A DNA stretch of 64,000 nt from Sweltsa coloradensis (lineage: Eukaryota > Arthropoda > Insecta > Plecoptera > Chloroperlidae), in assembly GCA_024449915.1 (NCBI GenBank), contig JAMZAV010000810.1, positions 124,001 to 188,000 of the forward strand, in the 5' to 3' direction. Made by a program: the position numbers and the translations under genes. Below the pieces are notes generated by a model that was not told where the DNA came from, did no database searches, and was given only the letters and a program-made list of their open reading frames with translations. Positions 1-12,198 of the stretch are shown in pieces. Positions within the stretch are counted from its first letter, which is position 1. Every line of letters starts with the position of its first letter.

Positions 1-900
1 GCCACTTGTATCTTTCCCCGTTTTCGGTTTGGGGCCCTTTTTTGCAAAGTTTTTTTTTTTGGGGGGGGATTTTTGTATGGTATATAATTGTCTACGAATG
101 AAAAACTTTAAAAGAAAGGGTATAAAGAAGCATGTGACATTTGTGTAGGTATGTGCGTTGTAAAACGGTTTTTTATGTATTTTTTTAATGAAAAAAACAT
201 TCTTTGGATTCATTATAATTGAAGTGTGCAGTAAACTGGCTGGATACCATTGGAAAGTGTTCCGTATGACATGTATTATGAGCTTCGACATAATAAAGTA
301 ATTAATTATTACACTTGTTATAAAGAAATAATTAATTACCGTTCAATCCCATCATAAATCACAACAAAACAACCACAAGTGCATTGCAATAAACACCTAC
401 CTAGTTAAACCGGTTGCACAATAATTGTGAAGAGTGTGGGTTCGAGCCTCGGTCGGTACAAAGCTGGCTTAGACTTAAAGACCGTGTAATCATGAAAGCT
501 TATTCAGACCTAACCGCAACGAATCGTATTAGCTGTTCAGTACAGTAATTGATGGTCTTACAATTCAATGTACCCAGGCACGCCTAGCGCCTTATATGAC
601 GGAAGCTCGAACTACCTAAATCTGTAAAACTAATTACAATCCCATTTATAATTAACTGTCAGAATGATTGATTTAAGCATCACTGACTAGGTTTTCTGTA
701 GGAAAATAATATGTTACGACTAACGAGTTTCTGCCCTAGGAGGAGGCTGGTTATTCGGAAGCGAACAACACTTTTTAGAGCTCTAGCGCTACTTTTCACG
801 TGGTTCAAAACAAATCAAGAGCCTCTACTATAGTGTACAATTTTTTTTACGTTTATGTGAACATTTGATTCCATCAATGGGTTCCTAAAATTTCATCAAC
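1..900. other. Unassigned AT-rich DNA
   Basis: No gene or known repeat is recognised here. Near 440 there is a tRNA B-box-like string (GGGTTCGAGCC), which may be a worn SINE fragment. Homopolymer runs at 45-70 look like sequencing noise. Confidence 0.5.
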
Positions 901-904
901 AGGT

Positions 905-1075
905 ACCGACAGTGCATGGCTCGGGCCTCTCTCGGGGAAGTCCCAGGTTCGAATTCCGTCGAGACCGGAAATCCCGACTGAATTTTTTTTCAATCCTCTT
1001 AAACAGCCATCGCGGACTGCCCTTCACAATCCTACATTGCACCCTAAAACAGCTTTAATGCCCAAGGTAAAAATT
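905..1075 (+). repeat. SINE-B copy 1 (tRNA-derived)
   Basis: This is a tRNA-derived short interspersed element. It has a pol III B-box-like core (GGTTCGAATTCC) followed by the family signature GTCGAGACCGG. Further on it matches the other copies in the stretch CGGACTGCC..CCTACATTGCACCCT. It aligns with copies at 5030-5200 and, split in two, at 19292-19926. No coding capacity is expected. The exact 5' end is uncertain because the tRNA-like head is decayed. Confidence 0.65.
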
Positions 1076-1170
1076 AAATTAAATAATTAACACGTCTTAC
1101 ACCTACTTTTCTATTGTGCACGTAGTTCAACAACATAAGAAATTGTCAATAACACTATGCTATTATTGTG

Positions 1171-1305
1171 AACAAGCAAGGGTACTGGAGTACTTAAAAA
1201 GTGAGCAGCAAGCAACTTAATCTCAACAGATCATCGAAGAAGAATACAAAAATAAAATAAACCACCCCTCCAATATCGTTTTTGGTGGAGGTGCCGGGTA
1301 TGAAG
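1171..1305 (+). repeat. Dispersed repeat X, copy 1
   Basis: It begins with AACAAGCAAGGGT and ends near TTGGTGGAGGTGCCGGGTA. The same start and end motifs, in the same order and at similar spacing, recur at 21167-21285 and 26705-26830. The middle is poorly conserved. No terminal inverted repeat or target duplication is seen, so the element class is unknown. Confidence 0.5.
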
Positions 1306-1309
1306 AGAG

Positions 1310-2074
1310 AGAGATTTTCCAAAAAAAAACAAAAACGTTTTTTTCGTGCATTATCTCTTATGGTAAAAGGGACATTTTTTTGGGCCAAATTTTGGTGACG
1401 TAAGTCTCGCCCCCCTGACCCCAACATTCACTCAAAATTATATTGTACCAACTTGACGGTGACAACAAAAACGCATGTAAATCGGAAGTCAGTTTTTTTA
1501 ATGGGGGGAGGTTAACTACCCCCACACGCGGACGGAAAGAAAGTGCTTTTTGGGATTCCCTCTCTTTTTCTTGACAATTTTTTTTATTTATATTTTTTAC
1601 GCCTGATAGTTAAATTTTTTACCCTTGTGAAATTTACTTTATTTTTGAAACAGGGTTTCAAAATTTAAAAGGGGGACAGGGGCTCCCCAAAAAAACCCCC
1701 TTGAATACCAGTTTTTTTCCCAGAAAGCCGTCGTGAGAGCCAGATTTTACCTTTTACACATAATATGTGTAAAAATTTTTCCCTATTATAAAAATTAGGG
1801 TTATTTATTTTTAGTAAAATTAAATTGAACAACGTTTCGTTAGAGCTCGCAACGTACACATTTTCAAAATATCAGTACCACATAAAAGTGCGAGTTGCTT
1901 GTGTGATTTGACGAATTTTACTGTGAGCTCGTTGTACTTAAAAGCACGAGTAAAACAATTTATGTGAAGTAGGTTCATATTAAAAAAAAATTTGGAAAGT
2001 ACAAAAAAACATCACGAAAGCGAAAATTATTTTAAAGGGTTTTGAATGAGGGAAAAAATTCTCGGGTTTTTAGC
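1310..2074. other. Unassigned low-quality AT-rich DNA
   Basis: No gene is recognised. Long A, T and G runs suggest unpolished sequence. Confidence 0.5.
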
Positions 2075-4535
2075 CCCGTGGAAAAAGCAAAAAAACATTC
2101 CCAAACCCAAAACCCAGCCCCCAAAAATATGGGGAGCAGAAAAAGACTATTTTAGAATGTTATTTTCACGGGGGAAAAACGCAGGGAAAGCAAAAAAGTA
2201 ACCTGTCATGGCGTCCACAAATGGCCCCCCAAAATAATTTTTTAAAAATTGCTGAAAACCCCAATAAGAAAATCATCAGATTTGGATAAACTAGGTTTGT
2301 TTTATTGGGTTTTTTTAATGCTTTTAAAAAATGTCCCGGGAAATTTTACCGTTAATACAATAGTTTTAATTATTTAAAATTATTACAAGGGCATTGCAAT
2401 TATGGGCATTTTTTTGGTGTATTTTTAAAATTAAATTTATACGTAGAATTCGCTAGTTTGGTCAAAAATTTTTCGGGATATCCCTTAAAAAAAACGAAAA
2501 AAAAAAATTTCCAAAAATTTTTAAAGTCCCGAAACAATTTTTTTGAAAATTTTTTGATAATTAAAAAATTTAAAATAAAGCAGAAAAAAAATTTAAATTA
2601 AAAGTTTTTTTTCCCATTACCAAAGCCCCGTAGTTTTCCCACACAAGAACAATATGACCACAATAAACCCAAAAAAAATTTTATTTCCCAAAAAATTTAT
2701 TCAAATCACTTTCCTTTTAAATTAAATTAATTCAATTAATTAAAAAAAAATGCCCAAAAATCTAAATTTAATTTTTGAAAAATTAACCACAATTTTGGGT
2801 CGACCTTGAAATCTTTTTAAAGCAAATTTTAAGGCGAATAAATGAAAGGGAAAAAATTTAATTAAAAAAATTTAATTAATCATCAAATTAAATTAAAATT
2901 TTAGTTAAATTACCCCACTTTTGACATATGATCGTTATGTATACTAAAACTCGAGCGACGTCATAAAATTTACGTCTTTACTGACATAATGCCAAAAATC
3001 CGAATTGTCATGCCCCAAAACAAATTTTCCTATAACTTACCGTTTAAATTTAAAAAATTTTAAGGGAAGAATTACTTATATAAAAATAATTTTTGTTATT
3101 TCCCCAAAATTAACACATACAAAATCCCAAACAAAAAGTTCAAATATAAACAATCCCAAGTGTAATTTTTAAAAAATTAATAGTCCCAAAATTAATTTCA
3201 GGCAATTTGTCGGGTTAAATTTTAAAATTTCCCCAAAAAATTTTATTTTCCGGGAAAATAAGCATGAAAAGGGTTTCCCCAGTGGGGGCTTGTTAATTTT
3301 ACACAACACATGGTGATTATATAAATTTAATTTTAAATTCAATTATTAATTCAATTAAGGGGGAAAGGGTGGGCACAAATTTTTTTTTGGGGGACTAAAA
3401 ATTTTTTTAAATTTAAATACTCGCATTGTTTATTTTTGATACTTCGGTCGGCTTTTTTAATGTTTTAAAATTGACAAAAAACAATTTTTGGGGATTAATA
3501 ATTTTTCCTTTTAAATTTCCCTTATTAATCGGAAATTTATAGGAATTTTGTTTCGGGACAGGGGAAATTCGGTTTCTTTGGAATTATGTCAGTAAAGTGT
3601 GTTTTTTATGACGACGCCGAGTTTTGGGTATACAAAAAACAATACTATGTCAAAAGGGGGAAATTTAACAAAATGTAATTAATTGGGGAAAATTTTTAAA
3701 TTTTAATCAATTTTTTTTTTTCCCATTACTTATTTTTATTTCGCCAAAAAACTAGCTTTAAAAATGTTCCCAAGGGGCGCCCCAAAATTGTTTTTAATTT
3801 TTTAAAAAAAATTTTTGAAAATTATTGTCATTTTTTTTAATTTAAATTTAAAATTTAATTTGAATTATGGAAAGTAAATTTAGAAAAAATTTTTTGGAAC
3901 AATTTTTTTTGGTTCATTTTTGGTCATTTTGGTTTTTGTGTGATACACAGGGGATTTTGGGTAAGTAATAAAAAAATTTTTAAATTGGGTTTTAAATTTA
4001 AATGCTTAATTTAATTTTTTAAATTTAAATAAAAAAAGTTAAAAAAAATTTCGTTTCGGGATTTTAATTTTTTTGGTTTTTAGTGGCGTTATTTTAGTAT
4101 AGTCTAAAAATTTTTATGACAATCTAGGGGAATTCTCCCTAAAAAAAAAAAAAAAAATTATATATACCCCAAAAAAAAGTTTTAATTGAAATAAATTGTA
4201 ATAAAAATATAAATAAATTTAAAAAACTATTGTATTTAGGGGTAAAATTTCTAATTACATTTTTGTAAAGCATTAAAAACCGAATAAAAAAAAAACCCTT
4301 TTTATCCAAATCTGATGTTTAATTAAATTGGGGTTAAAAGCAATTTTAAGAATTTTTTTTGGGGGCCCATTTTGGGGGACCCAGACAGGTGACTTTTTTT
4401 TGCTCCCCATGCGTGTCCCCCGTGAAAAAAAAAATTCAAAAATTGTTTTTTACCTGCCCTAAATTTTGGGGGCGGGTTTTCCCGGATTTAAAAATTTTTC
4501 CTATAGTTTTGGGCGCTTTTCCCACGGACTAGTTT
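2075..4535. repeat. 2.4 kb imperfect palindrome, probable assembly artefact
   Basis: The left half reads as the reverse complement of the right half along its whole length. Landmark pairs are CATCAGATTTGGATAA (2275) with TTATCCAAATCTGATG (4300), CTTTACTGACATAAT (2976) with ATTATGTCAGTAAAG (3584), and CACGGGGGA (2168) with TCCCCCGTG (4415). The arms are about 1.1 kb and the centre is near 3290. They differ mostly in homopolymer lengths and short garbled stretches. Such a structure is typical of a fold-back long read kept in the assembly at low coverage. A genuine but decayed inverted duplication is the alternative. Confidence 0.75.
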
Positions 4536-5029
4536 AGACTTCTTTGTCACTAAAATTGGGCTACCTAAAATTTCCAATCGCGAGCTCTAGTTGCAAATAA
4601 AGGTAATAAATATACCGAGATAACTCGAAATCGTCATATTTTCCTCCGTGTCACGTTCACAATAAAACGCTTACATACTTGCAACCATTAAGGTGAAACC
4701 AGCTAGAACTAATCAAGCAACAACCAAGACTAAAGCAACTATATGATTAACTACCTCGAGGTATTGCCAACACAACGGAAACCTTTGCCAACGTTTATTT
4801 TAACATAAAATTAGTTTTCTAAATCGTTTATAAATTACTATAATATAAACGCGATAGTTGCATTCTCGATAACCTTTGCCAGGCTTGTACATGACAAAGA
4901 ATTACGTACATAATGGAGTTGTTATACAAAGTGGACACTGCATCATGTTCGGCCTAAACGTAGCTTAATGGCAGCCTTCTTGCAGGGTGTTTGATAATTT
5001 GTTGGGTTAGTTCCGCCACTGGCTATCCA
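4536..5029. other. Unassigned AT-rich DNA
   Basis: Sequence quality recovers here, but no gene or named repeat is recognised. Confidence 0.5.
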
Positions 5030-5200
5030 GAGTCTGGAGGAACAACTTAAGCTCGAGACACTGATTCGGGAGGTCCTGGGTTCGAATCCCGTCGAGACCA
5101 GTAATCTTTGAGGTTCTGAGGGATTGAGTCTTGTTAAGCAACCCTCGGACATACCTACACATTTCCTAATTCCAATATACCTTGTTGCACCCTGGGGAAA
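5030..5200 (+). repeat. SINE-B copy 2 (tRNA-derived)
   Basis: This is the best intact copy of SINE-B. It has a clear B box (GGTTCGAATCC) and the family signature CCGTCGAGACCAG. A central stretch ends GAGTCTTGTTAAGCAACCCT, and the 3' part contains CTTGTTGCACCCTGGG. The TTAA in its middle is the site where MITE T1 is inserted in copy 3. An apparent reading frame on the opposite strand is only the SINE read backwards. Confidence 0.75.
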
Positions 5201-8200
5201 GGTTTTGGGCCCCGAAAAATTTTTAAAAAAAAAATTTCTTGCAAGGGGGTTTTTTTAGACGTTGCATAAATTAAAAAACCCCTTATGCCCTTTAAATTTT
5301 AAAAAAATATTATTTTTTGGATGAAAAATATCTCCAAAAATTGGATCAAACGACCCCAAAAGAATTTTTTTAGAATTTTAAAAATAATTTTTTTTTCCGT
5401 CTAACAAAAATAACAACCCAAATAGGGTTTCGACATCAAATAACGAGACCCAACATCTTGTGTTAAAATGTTTAAAATATAACTGCATTTTGATTTAAAA
5501 TAGATCAAAATGGGCTTTAAAACACAATTACAGAAAGTTGGTATTATTCAAATTTTTTAAGAGCCCCCCCCCCCGGCGAGAAAAAAAAATTTAATAATTT
5601 CAATCTGGGGAATAGGGGGATAAAATTTTTTTAAACTGTTTTTCTTAAACGAACAGTTTGTTTAAAAAGAAGTTAAACTAAAAAGGAAAATCAAAGAATT
5701 AATTTACTAGAAAGAAAGGATTAGAAAAATTAACACCATTTTTATTTTATGAGAAAAGTGTCTAATCATGTCTAATGACGACCAATTTTGATATTTTGAA
5801 ATTTATCTCTGAATTTAATATGAATTTTATGAATTGTCTATAATATTTAAATCAGTGTATACCTATTGTTTTTATTTGTATGCTTGATCAAGCAGAATAA
5901 AATGCCTAATGGCCTTAAGATTCGCCAAGTTAAAAATAAAGACTGTTCTATAGATTTATTATTATTATTTCCTTGCTACAATGAAGCAAAAGCATCTGGG
6001 TACCTATACTAAATACACACTATATCACCGAAGCAATTGGATCAACTGGATGCAGCATGAATCGCAATTCATTCTCCCCCCTTTCGTATCGTGGGGAATT
6101 GGGAGTTGGGCCCTTACAACCGTTTGACTAAACCCCAAACCCAGCCCACGATGTTTTCCCCAATAAGGCCACGTCACTCTCTGGGGAACACTACTCTTGC
6201 CATAACAAACTCATTTTTTTACCCCCCACCAGCATACTACGTAATCGTAGTAAAAACAAGCAAACGCCGGTGAATGTAAAGTACATATTTTTGTATTCTA
6301 CACGAATAAAACTTTTGATTCAAGATAAGCTACTCTCTATGGAGAAGTCACATGTGCCGGCAATCTGAGAAGGGCATTGTCGTTTGCCATGTAAGACACT
6401 TGATGTGTTCTATTTTTCTTGTTTCCCATCTGGGAAAAATACCTCTTTCATGAACTTAATTGAAGAAAAATAATTGATAAAGTCGGTCTATTAAGGTTTT
6501 CGATGGGATGGCTTATGAATGGGCTGAGCCCTAGGCTGTTGCTTCAAAAGGAACGATCAAGCTAGTTAAGTAATACGATGGAAATTGTTAATGTAATGGC
6601 GGGGGTTTTTAAGGGGGGCCCCGCAGAAATAAAACCCAGAGAAAACGAGAACAAATCGCGAGTGAAAAGGTATTCAGGTTTTTTTAATACAGAGTTTCAT
6701 GGCCAAATAGAAATGTTCGAAGATTATTAAATCACGTCTATAAATACGTAGGCCTTAGACATTATTATTATAAACAGACTAAAATTAATCGATCAATTTC
6801 AGTTGTGTTCGTTTTTATTACGTTCAATAATTATTAACCTGAAATTTCAATCAATCATTAAATCCTGCTGTGATGGGGCCCAAAAAGTAAGGTTTAATTT
6901 CCTTTTTAAAATATGGGGTTAAATTTTTCCTTTTTCAGACGCCCCCAAAAAGTTTCAACGTTTAACAAATGAGGATTTACCCCCATTTATAATTTAATAA
7001 CTGAAATCCTTTTAAAGACCCAAATATCATAAAGGGAAACCCATTTAAAAACCCAAATACCCTTTGAAAGTATAGCTGAATTAAAATATTGGTTTATAAT
7101 TAAGGTTAAATTAATATTAATTAAATAAGGTTAAAATATAGGTTATTTAAACTTGACATTTTTTTCGAAAAGGCGAAGGGGTGGCATAGATAATTTAAGG
7201 GTACTACCTAGTCGAATAGTGTTCTATTTCAAATTCGTAAGTTACAGCGTAACTTTGTATTGTCACTCCTGGGAATATTTTAATCGATTTTGGCAAGAGA
7301 ATCCACACCATAAACTTGCTTCATAAACTTCCTATGCTTCAGTAGTATTCTATGTTATTAAATTTAATAAAGAACAAGTAAAAGTCTTACAAATAATATT
7401 TCAATACAACCTTGCTGTTCTATAAGAAGCTCAGCTTTTATTGCTTCAGAATATTTTATAAAATACAAAATTATTGCTACAACCCAGGGAAAAACCCTAA
7501 AAGAATTTAGATTTTAAACAAATAGGCATAGGCGATTTTTTTTCTCCTTTAATTCAATAAATTTTGGGAAATGCATAGGTTTTTTTAACATCCAATCGAA
7601 AAACCGGAAACCTAAATTTTTTCCCAAATAAAAAACAAAATTGCCCCGATGAAGACAGGGGGGGGACCTTGGCACCCCCGGCCCGCAGCGCATTCACTGA
7701 CGACAGTTTAAATTTGGGAGGGAAATTATTTTAAATTAAAGTCCAAAAAAACCCACTTTTTTACATTGTACTGGGTTTAAACTATGATGAAACTCGAGTT
7801 AATAAAACTCGTTTCTTTTCGTACTACACTTCTTGAAAATTTTTTAAATTGCAACCATCCGTTAAAACCTCACAAGAATTAATAATGCAAGATTTGTAAT
7901 ATTTTGATCGATGAATCAAGTTTAAAAATAATTTGTCACCACTTGTTTGATGGTAATTTTGGCGAGTTCAGGACCAAATTTTTAATGGGGAATTTTTTAT
8001 CTCAAAGTTTTCGCCATTATGTATAGTACATTGTCCTCAATTCTACGACCAAAAAATTAATTGAAGAATGGTTTTATTCTCTTTTTTGCAGAGATCGAGA
8101 AGTGGAGAGGCCGCTGGCCTGGGACTCGGATCATCAACAGGCAATCACCATATAGGTTGCAAGCGCCGGGAGATACCAACATGACACACAATCTGAAACA

Positions 8201-8960
8201 TCTAGCACTACGATGATTTGGTTAAATTAAACAATACTGTTCTACGCTTTTGATGACAAAATAAGCATTAAATGGCGGCAATGCATTTTGTGCCGAGGTT
8301 GCTAGACTCAGCGTTTCTTCCTCCTCCTGCCTCTACTTATTTCACTGTTTTATTCGCAAAAGCTTCACTCAGCATTTTCCCTTTCCCCCGGGTTTAAAAA
8401 TTTAAATTCTTTTTATTTTTTTGTTTTTTTTGTATTATTTAATTTTTATTCCCAAAATTTAATTTTAGGATTTGTTTTTCATTTCGTTAGTCGGGCCGCA
8501 AAAGCAGCCAACCCAAAAAGAGATTTTAAAAATTTTTCCCCCCCTGATGGTTTTAGTTTTAAAACGCTCCAAACCCGGAAGGGGGGAGACCCGTTTGGGT
8601 TTGAAACCCCGGTTTTGGGGCGGACTTTTTTAATTTATGAATTGTATTAAATAATGAATTGAGGATTGAAGTAAATAGTTCAGCTCCAAAATCAATGCCT
8701 TTGTGATATATCCGATATTTTTTTTATTTTAAAATTGCACTTTTTGCATTACGTAGCATAATTATACTCAAAAACCCTGTCCCTTCCCTTTGGGCCCCGT
8801 CCTGAGGGGAAACCCCTTTTATTTCCTAGGGATTATCATTTACCGGGAAGCCGGGGGTGGAAAGTAATTAAAAAAGGGTCGCGGGGTACGGGCCAATTAA
8901 AACACGGTTTGGGGTAAGTCCCCTACAATTTTTTTTTTCTATAAAATAAAACCCAAGTAT
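5201..8960. other. Unassigned, patchy-quality AT-rich DNA
   Basis: No convincing gene is seen. Blocks with excessive C, G, A and T runs (5200-5640, 6890-7180, 7490-7760, 8380-8940) alternate with normal-looking sequence. The only exon-like spot is a pyrimidine tract plus AG at about 8075-8095 followed by a GC-richer open stretch, without recognisable homology. Confidence 0.5.
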
Positions 8961-8999
8961 GTATGTCTGGTTTTTTTCTTTTTTGGAAATTACTACAAA

Positions 9000-9325
9000 A
9001 CCCCCCTCACGATCTCCATGAAAAATTGGGACAAAAAAAAGGGATTTTTTTCCCCGGGGAAAATTTCTATGCTATCCATTTTGGTGTAACTCCCCCACCT
9101 GGTGATCGGTGCCTGCAAAGAGGAACCCTTCGTTTTCCCTATATATTAAAAATACAACCCTTCACCGATCTCCATGAAACCTTTTGGGACATATATGTAT
9201 TTTTTTACGGGGAGGGTTTTTATTGCAAAACCATTTTTTTTAACTCCTCCCCGTGGTGATCGGGGGCCCAAAGAGGACTCACCCAAAGAAAAGACCTTTG
9301 ACCCCCGGAAAGGGTTCTGGCATAC
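9000..9325 (+). repeat. Two-copy tandem repeat, about 160 bp unit
   Basis: Unit 1 starts near 9002 and unit 2 near 9160. Both contain GATCTCCATGAAA early in the unit and GGTGATCGG..GCAAAGAGGA-like sequence later. The copies differ mainly in homopolymer lengths in a poor-quality block, so the duplication itself could be partly artefactual. Confidence 0.6.
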
Positions 9326-9371
9326 GTCGCAGCAACGCGCGGCGGGTAAGCTATATTTAATAAAGAGTTAA

Positions 9372-10870
9372 TATATATAAAATTTAAATGGTTATGTTTC
9401 TCTTCAGTGCCAGTAACATTTTTAATAAGTTTGCACAGTGCAAAAAGTCGGTGCTGCTACCGGCGAGATGGCCACAACCTAAAACCAGTCTGCCGGGTGT
9501 ACCAACCTGGCGCAATGGCGTCTTCCTCAGTGACTAAGTGTGGCGGCTAGCTCACCGACACGATAATAAAAGGCATCTGCTTTCACATAATATAATATAC
9601 ACTACACACCGCAGATGAATATCAAGAACATGACAACGCGCAATGCAAGAGATGTAAATTACACGTGGTAGATATTATGACGTTAAACACTCATGTGTCA
9701 AAAAGCTGTCAAATTTCCCCACTGGGGAGTCGGTAAACTGAAGGGGATGAGGGGCGATTTAGGGTTTGATTACAGATTAGTTATGCTCGTTGATGAAACT
9801 CAGGATTGAAAAGAAAGATGGTTGTTTAAAGTTAACTCAAAGATGATAAACATTTTAAATGCCCCACCGCCCCATTTTTAAAAACAGAAGGGAAAGGGGG
9901 TTCTTCATATCATAAAGATTGTGAAATGAGTGATAACGCTGTCGAATCCTATTGGCTGAAATAATTCTGTTAAAATGAGTGTCGGTTTTAGTGGTTTAAG
10001 TCATGAAAATAAAAATGACTGATTATCCCGATGTTTGGGCCCAGTGGCAGGGCTCTACGTATAATTTTTTTTATATATTTAAAAGCTTTACTTTCCCGGG
10101 GAGTGTCGCCCCTTTTTTTAACTTTAACATTACACCTTTAAAATTTTTTGGACAGGCTCCCTTTTTGTGCTAATATCTTAGCAGATTGACAATAGTATAA
10201 TATGCCCATCAACAATTGAATTTAAATTAGGGCATTATCAAAACACACAAAAGTTGAAACAATTAAAAATCACATACAAGTTGAAAAACAAGTTCTCAAA
10301 CTTCTTCCATGGCCGACCTATGTTGACAGTTCTTCATAAATCTCGTGTTAAACGGACCGTAGCATTTTACGTGTGGTTTGTGAATACGATCAGGAGTAAT
10401 GAATGCACTTGTTTTGTTCGCGCATGTGTCGACAGTCTTCACCACATAATAACTAGAAAATTTTAATTCCAAAACAAACGAGAATGTGCATCTTCCCGAA
10501 AATATGGCCCCCCCCATTTTTGAAATAAGAATTCAAAAGGGTTTTTAAAAGAGATCAGAAAATTTTCAGAGTTGAGATTAATTTGATACGAAACTGGAAG
10601 TTTAAGTAGTTTAACCCGCCGTGGACTGGAAAGGGGATCTGAAACTAAATGGAGGTTTTTCAGTAATAAATTAAGGAAATTTTTTTTCGTTAACAAAAAA
10701 AACCAGGGGAATTTAAAAAAAGTGGTTGAAGGGTTGGCGTAGTCAAGAGATCCGGCGTGTGTAAGCAACCTTTTAGCCTGGGATGACCAAAATTGGACTC
10801 GGGAAGCTGTCTATTCCTGAGTTTGATCGAAATATAAATGGGAAAAGACAAAAAAAAGCTTGCATTAAAT
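9372..10870. other. Unassigned AT-rich DNA
   Basis: No gene is recognised. A few low-quality runs occur (9855-9905, 10060-10150, 10500-10700). Confidence 0.5.
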
Positions 10871-10877
10871 TTGTGTG

Positions 10878-11251
10878 GCTCCTTGATCTTGTGGTTAGCC
10901 TACCTGCTTCCAATTCAGAAGGTCCTGGGTTCGATTCCCGCTAAAGTCAGAAGTTTTTTAATTTCTGATTTGGACTTAAGTCCATCAGTTCTTGTCTTAG
11001 GTATTTGTAAACAGTGACTTTTCTGAATCGGCATTGGTGATTCTGGCGTTGATCCGCGAGTGTTCGCACTGTCCATACCACTGATTACCTATTAAAAATA
11101 TTGATCTTTGGTTGGTTATCGCTCACTCGTCGATTGCGTCCGGGTCTACAGGGTTGGCTTGGTCGCTTTGGTTTACTGTCCCCCACTGAAAATCAGTTGT
11201 GTGACTGAGTGGGTAGACTCTAAATACAATTTATTTATTTATTTATTTATT
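10878..11251 (+). repeat. SINE-A copy 1 (tRNA-derived, full length)
   Basis: The 5' head is tRNA-like, with an A-box-like GATCTTGTGGTTAGCC and a perfect B box GGTTCGATTCC. A body of about 260 bp follows. The conserved 3' part CTGAAAATCAGTTGTGTGA then GAGTGGGTAGACTCTAAATA leads into an (ATTT)n tail. It aligns in inverted orientation with 12199-12562 and partially with 34139-34285. The order pol III head, body, short tandem-repeat tail is the classic SINE layout. Mobilisation by a partner LINE is inferred. Confidence 0.8.
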
Positions 11252-11455
11252 TAAATTGGTTTATCCTATAAATATAATGATGTAATAATATTAAAAAACG
11301 TATTGGTAGTAATATTACGTTTCAAACATTATCAGATATTTAATCGTGGTTATAATGATTTATAACAACTTTGCAAGAATTAAATAAGTTTTGAAACGAC
11401 TCGTCCTGTTTGCATCACGAGCAAACTCAGGAATAGCTCTTAATAAATAAATAAA
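11252..11455. other. AT-rich spacer; last bases are the split SINE-A copy 2 tail
   Basis: Mostly unassigned. The final bases before H1 (TAATAAATAAATAAA, 11441-11455) look like the (TTTA)n tail of SINE-A copy 2, which resumes on the far side of H1 at 12199. Confidence 0.5.
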
Positions 11456-12198
11456 CTAGGAAAACGCTTAAGTCCCGCCGCGTTGATGGATGAGCTTTTT
11501 AAAGTTTTTAGTTTGCGTGGGATATCTTTACTTTTGCAAGTGCTTTGTTTTTCTGCCTACGCATTGTAGGTGTGATTGATGTCAAGTTTCTATTGTTTCT
11601 TGTCAATGGTATTATTTACCGTAAAAACTTATATTAAAAGCTTTATTTCTATGGATTCTGGCTAAATTTTTCAAATTTTTGTTTCAAAAGGTACTACATC
11701 ACCATAACCTTAATATCCATGTTTAATACGAACGTTGTAGCCCCACCCGTTTGGTCAGAATTGGCCCAAATGGCACGAAAATATCGCACAAAAAATCAAA
11801 AAACTTGTATTAAAAGCTTATTTCTATAGATTCTGGCTAACTTTTTCAACTTTTTCTTTAAGAAAGCAATACATCACCATTACCTTAATGTCCATGTGAA
11901 ATATGAACATTGTAGCCCCACCCGTCTGGTCAGAATCGGCCCAAATGTCACGAAAATATCGCACTAAAAATCGAAAAAAAAAATCGTATAAGTACGATAT
12001 TCATAAGAAATATTTCTTCGATTGTACCCAAAAACAATAGGTACAGCTCTAAGTTCATAGATTTCGAAGGTCCCGTCAAATTTTCATCAAGATCGGATAT
12101 GCCGTTTGCCGGTAGAGAGCGAAAAAAAAAAAAAAAAAACACCCGAGCTAAATTTTTTGGGGGTCAGTGAAATTGAAGTCTTCGCTTCGCTCATCCAA
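11456..12198 (-). mobile_element. Helitron-like non-autonomous element H1 (subtype b)
   Basis: On the minus strand the element starts TTGGATGAGCGAAGCGAAGA (12198) and ends GCGTTTTCCTAG (11456), flanked by A on the 5' side and T on the 3' side. Before the CTAG end lies a hairpin with AACGC/GCGTT arms. It contains two tandem copies of a unit of about 175 bp, recognisable at 11627 and 11802 (ACTTRTATTAAAAGC) and by the repeated GTAGCCCCACCCG. No Rep/helicase coding region is present, so it would depend on an autonomous Helitron or Helentron. It is inserted in the TTTA tail of SINE-A copy 2. Assignment to rolling-circle transposons is inferred from the ends and the A|T target. Confidence 0.75.

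Noticed and set aside
8095..8216. Terminal coding exon after a TTTTTTGCAG acceptor
   Set aside because: The pyrimidine tract and open frame are suggestive, but the peptide matches nothing known, no partner exon is seen, and neighbouring sequence is unreliable.
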